Source of the DNA: Plakobranchus ocellatus
Lineage: Eukaryota; Mollusca; Gastropoda; Plakobranchidae
Assembly (NCBI GenBank): GCA_019648995.1
Contig: BLXT01000140.1
Coordinates: 589,613 to 611,491 of the forward strand
Reading direction: 5' to 3'
DNA: 21,879 nucleotides
Part shown: one piece after another, positions 20,088 through 21,879 of the stretch
Numbering within the stretch: the first letter of the stretch is position 1
How the letters are laid out: each line of letters begins with the position of its first letter
Program-made: the position numbers and the translations under genes
Notes under the pieces: generated by a model
What the model saw: only the letters and a program-made list of their open reading frames with translations
Told to the model about the DNA's origin: nothing
Database searches by the model: none

Positions 20088-20157
20088 TATATATGGAAAA
20101 AAAATATTGGAGATAACGTTTCATTGGCTCGTTGCTCGACGTCACCATTCAAGGTCA
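20088..20157 (-). promoter_or_regulatory. promoter elements of the secreted-protein gene
   Basis: Read on the plus strand, TCAAGGTCA at 20149-20157 is the extended half-site bound by ERR/SF-1 type nuclear receptors. On the minus strand TGACGTCG (20144-20137) differs from the cAMP response element TGACGTCA by one base. CCAAT is at 20127-20123 and a TATA-like CATATATAC is at about 20095-20087. The order and spacing relative to the inferred start near 20062 suit a TATA promoter. Individual sites are short and could be chance; their ordered stack just upstream of a good ATG is the support. Confidence 0.5.
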
Positions 20158-21815
20158 CAACGATGTTTACTTTCGCGAGGGCATCATAAAATGTCGAGAA
20201 TCATGTTAAATATAGACTTCTGACGCAGTAAGCAACAAGCCTATACTGGATCTTTCTTACAAGAACATCTGCTGATCGGGTTTGACAAAAAGAGACGGTT
20301 AGGGGAAGGGCAGTGACGGATTGTTGTCACAATAAATGGGTTAATGGTTTTTTTGAAGATGGTTTGGGGAGCTGGTGGCATAATGTGAAGCCGCCGAAAT
20401 TTTGATAATAATTTCGGGACCATCTTAAGATCAGCAGGAGTCCAGCTGTTGCGGATTTCAGGTTTAACATAAATTTTGAGATCGTCTTCTTTGCGCACAG
20501 GCTATAGGCCTACACACAAAGAACGAAAAAATGCTAGGCTTACTTTGCTTCGTTCTTTTTTGTTCGCAAAAAACAAAGATATAAACTCAAATTAATTTAA
20601 CGTTTTAGGGAAGAACTCTGGAAGGTCCGATATTCGTTCCTATTACATAAATCCTACAAAAACTTAGTGTTGAAGAATAATTATGTTTGTGTTGAACAGC
20701 TATCTAAGTTTCAGGACAATTTTCTGCTCAGAATTCTTTATATTTGACAGGTTAATCTTGCCATCCATTTGCATCAATGCAAAATAAGTACGAAGCAGTT
20801 GTTTAAAGGGCTGCGCTTTCCTAAACTTCCTCTTTCTTTGACCTTTTCTGAATAATAAAATATCACACTTTGATCTCCTTTTCTATGTCAATAAGTGGCT
20901 GCATCACAGTGTCAACTCACCTTGTAAAACCAATTATTAATTTCCCATTACTATGCAGCGCATTGTGGAAAAGCCTATAAAGTTCAGAGATGTACTGATT
21001 GATATTGCAGCTGTTTACCCACTTTAACATGAAGATAATAGTAGGCACATATTTTCAAATCAAAACCTGTTGTATGCTGCGTAAAACAAATAGCATATTG
21101 ATCGCTCCAGAAGATGTGCATGACAAATTCATTATGATTTTCTTAAGAAAGTTAAGTTGCTCAACTTATCTGAAGGCAAGACGAAGTGGAGACCCGCGGT
21201 CACCAATTTCCAATTATACACCTCGCCTTCGAAATTTGAATTAATCTTAATTACAAATTCAATAAAAGCAAGCTACAAAATAAATACTTAAAGATATTTT
21301 GTGAAAAAAAAAATCATATGAAATGATATGAAGAGGCAAAGAGACCCAAGAATTTTAACCAAACCACGCTGTGACGAAATTGGCTCTGCTGAATTGAAAT
21401 TAGATTTAGTCTCGGAGCGACTGATTAATTTTTATTTGGCCTTGTTTACTTGTAACATTTGGTCAAAATTCGAGTCGGCTTAGATAAAGCCTATTGTAGC
21501 TTAACAAAGCTTTAATTATTTTAGCCTGTTTACCTTTTAAGATCTAGTTTTCTAAGGTATGAGAACATTTATTATGGGAAATTGTTAGATTGAAACTGGA
21601 GACGAGATAGGCTTCTTTAGTACAAAGGGGAGGAATAATGAAAGTTTTTGCTACCAAGACGGTAGGTTGTGAAATGAATTTTTTTGGTGAAATAATGTTT
21701 AATTAACCTACGTATTACAAAAATAGTATTTTCTAGATACTGTGGACAGTGGGTTAAAAGAGTGAATGTGAGTTTGTTCAAGATATTACTAAAAGATAGA
21801 CCTTTGATGCCTGTG
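20158..21815. other. noncoding stretch upstream of the gene
   Basis: No gene is established. One unassigned open frame (20241-20498, minus) is listed separately. A strong donor-like sequence TTTTACAAG|gtgagttg on the minus strand (donor at 20920) with an upstream ttatag acceptor-like site suggests a possible exon at about 20988-20921, but no phase-compatible partner was found. Confidence 0.4.
20241..20498 (-). other. unassigned open frame, 85 codons
   Basis: The frame opens after an in-frame TAG, has no ATG near its start, and reads VRKEDDLKIYVKPEIRNSW to a C-terminal CSCKKDPV and stop. Codon composition is less AT-biased than the flanks, and a pyrimidine-rich acceptor-like tract (TTTTTTCGTTCTTTGTGTG) ends just upstream on the minus strand. 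It could be a terminal exon of another gene, a relic of a mobile element, or chance. I recognise no domain. Confidence 0.2.
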
Positions 21816-21879
21816 AGCAGCAGCAGTAGCAGCGGCAGCAGTAGTAGTAGTGGTAGTAGTAGTAGTAGTAGTAGTAGTA
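21816..21879 (+). repeat. (AGC)n/(AGT)n microsatellite at window end
   Basis: AGC-type triplets (21816-21841) pass into AGT triplets that run off the window. Confidence 0.95.

Noticed and set aside
18158..21244. Frames at 18158-18361, 19442-19681 and 20999-21244
   Set aside because: Low-complexity A-rich or AT-biased frames without domains; the first two are inside introns of the opposite-strand gene.

Overview
The window looks like non-microbial, animal nuclear DNA. It is AT-rich and dominated by introns, microsatellites, minisatellites, tRNA-derived SINEs and a decayed LINE. It has no long open frames, operons or bacterial-type genes. The style fits a lophotrochozoan, perhaps a gastropod mollusc, but nothing here fixes the species. 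The window starts on a poly-C run and ends inside an (AGC)n/(AGT)n repeat, so it may be a contig whose ends are repeat-limited.

The one gene I can support is on the minus strand at about 20062-15725. No single open frame reveals it, because it is split into four coding exons: 20010-19993, 18507-18438, 16881-16756 and 16116-15980. All exon joins are in phase (intron phases 0, 1, 1). Together they encode a 116-residue protein with an N-terminal hydrophobic signal and a cysteine-rich mature part (7 Cys) that loosely resembles a single von Willebrand C-like domain. An ordered promoter lies upstream on the minus strand: TCAAGGTCA, a CRE-like TGACGTCG, CCAAT and a TATA-like box. A Kozak-like ATG follows, and an AATAAA lies downstream of the stop. 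Intron 2 holds two SINEs and a 40-bp tandem array that ends about 40 bases before the exon 3 acceptor.

Layout: 1-1010 is noncoding with a candidate MITE (355-542). 1011-2340 is a purine-rich GA higher-order array. 2341-6350 is AT-rich and noncoding, with a diverged direct repeat (4600-4862). 6353-7600 is a 42-bp minisatellite in two sequence classes separated by a 41-bp-arm hairpin (6902-7006). 7601-10160 is noncoding with one SINE and one (GA)n tract. 10163-10332 is a 107-bp-spaced direct repeat. 11265-11396 is a SINE. About 11640-12536 (minus) is a dead LINE reverse transcriptase with a destroyed YADD motif. About 13205-13320 (minus) is a degenerate SINE, and 13516-13574 is (AT)n. 13575-15725 has no recognised gene. 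15725-20160 is the secreted-protein gene and its promoter. 20160-21879 is noncoding apart from one unassigned minus-strand open frame (20241-20498).

All calls come from reading the sequence by eye. Gene structure is inferred from splice signals, phase and codon continuity, not from transcripts.
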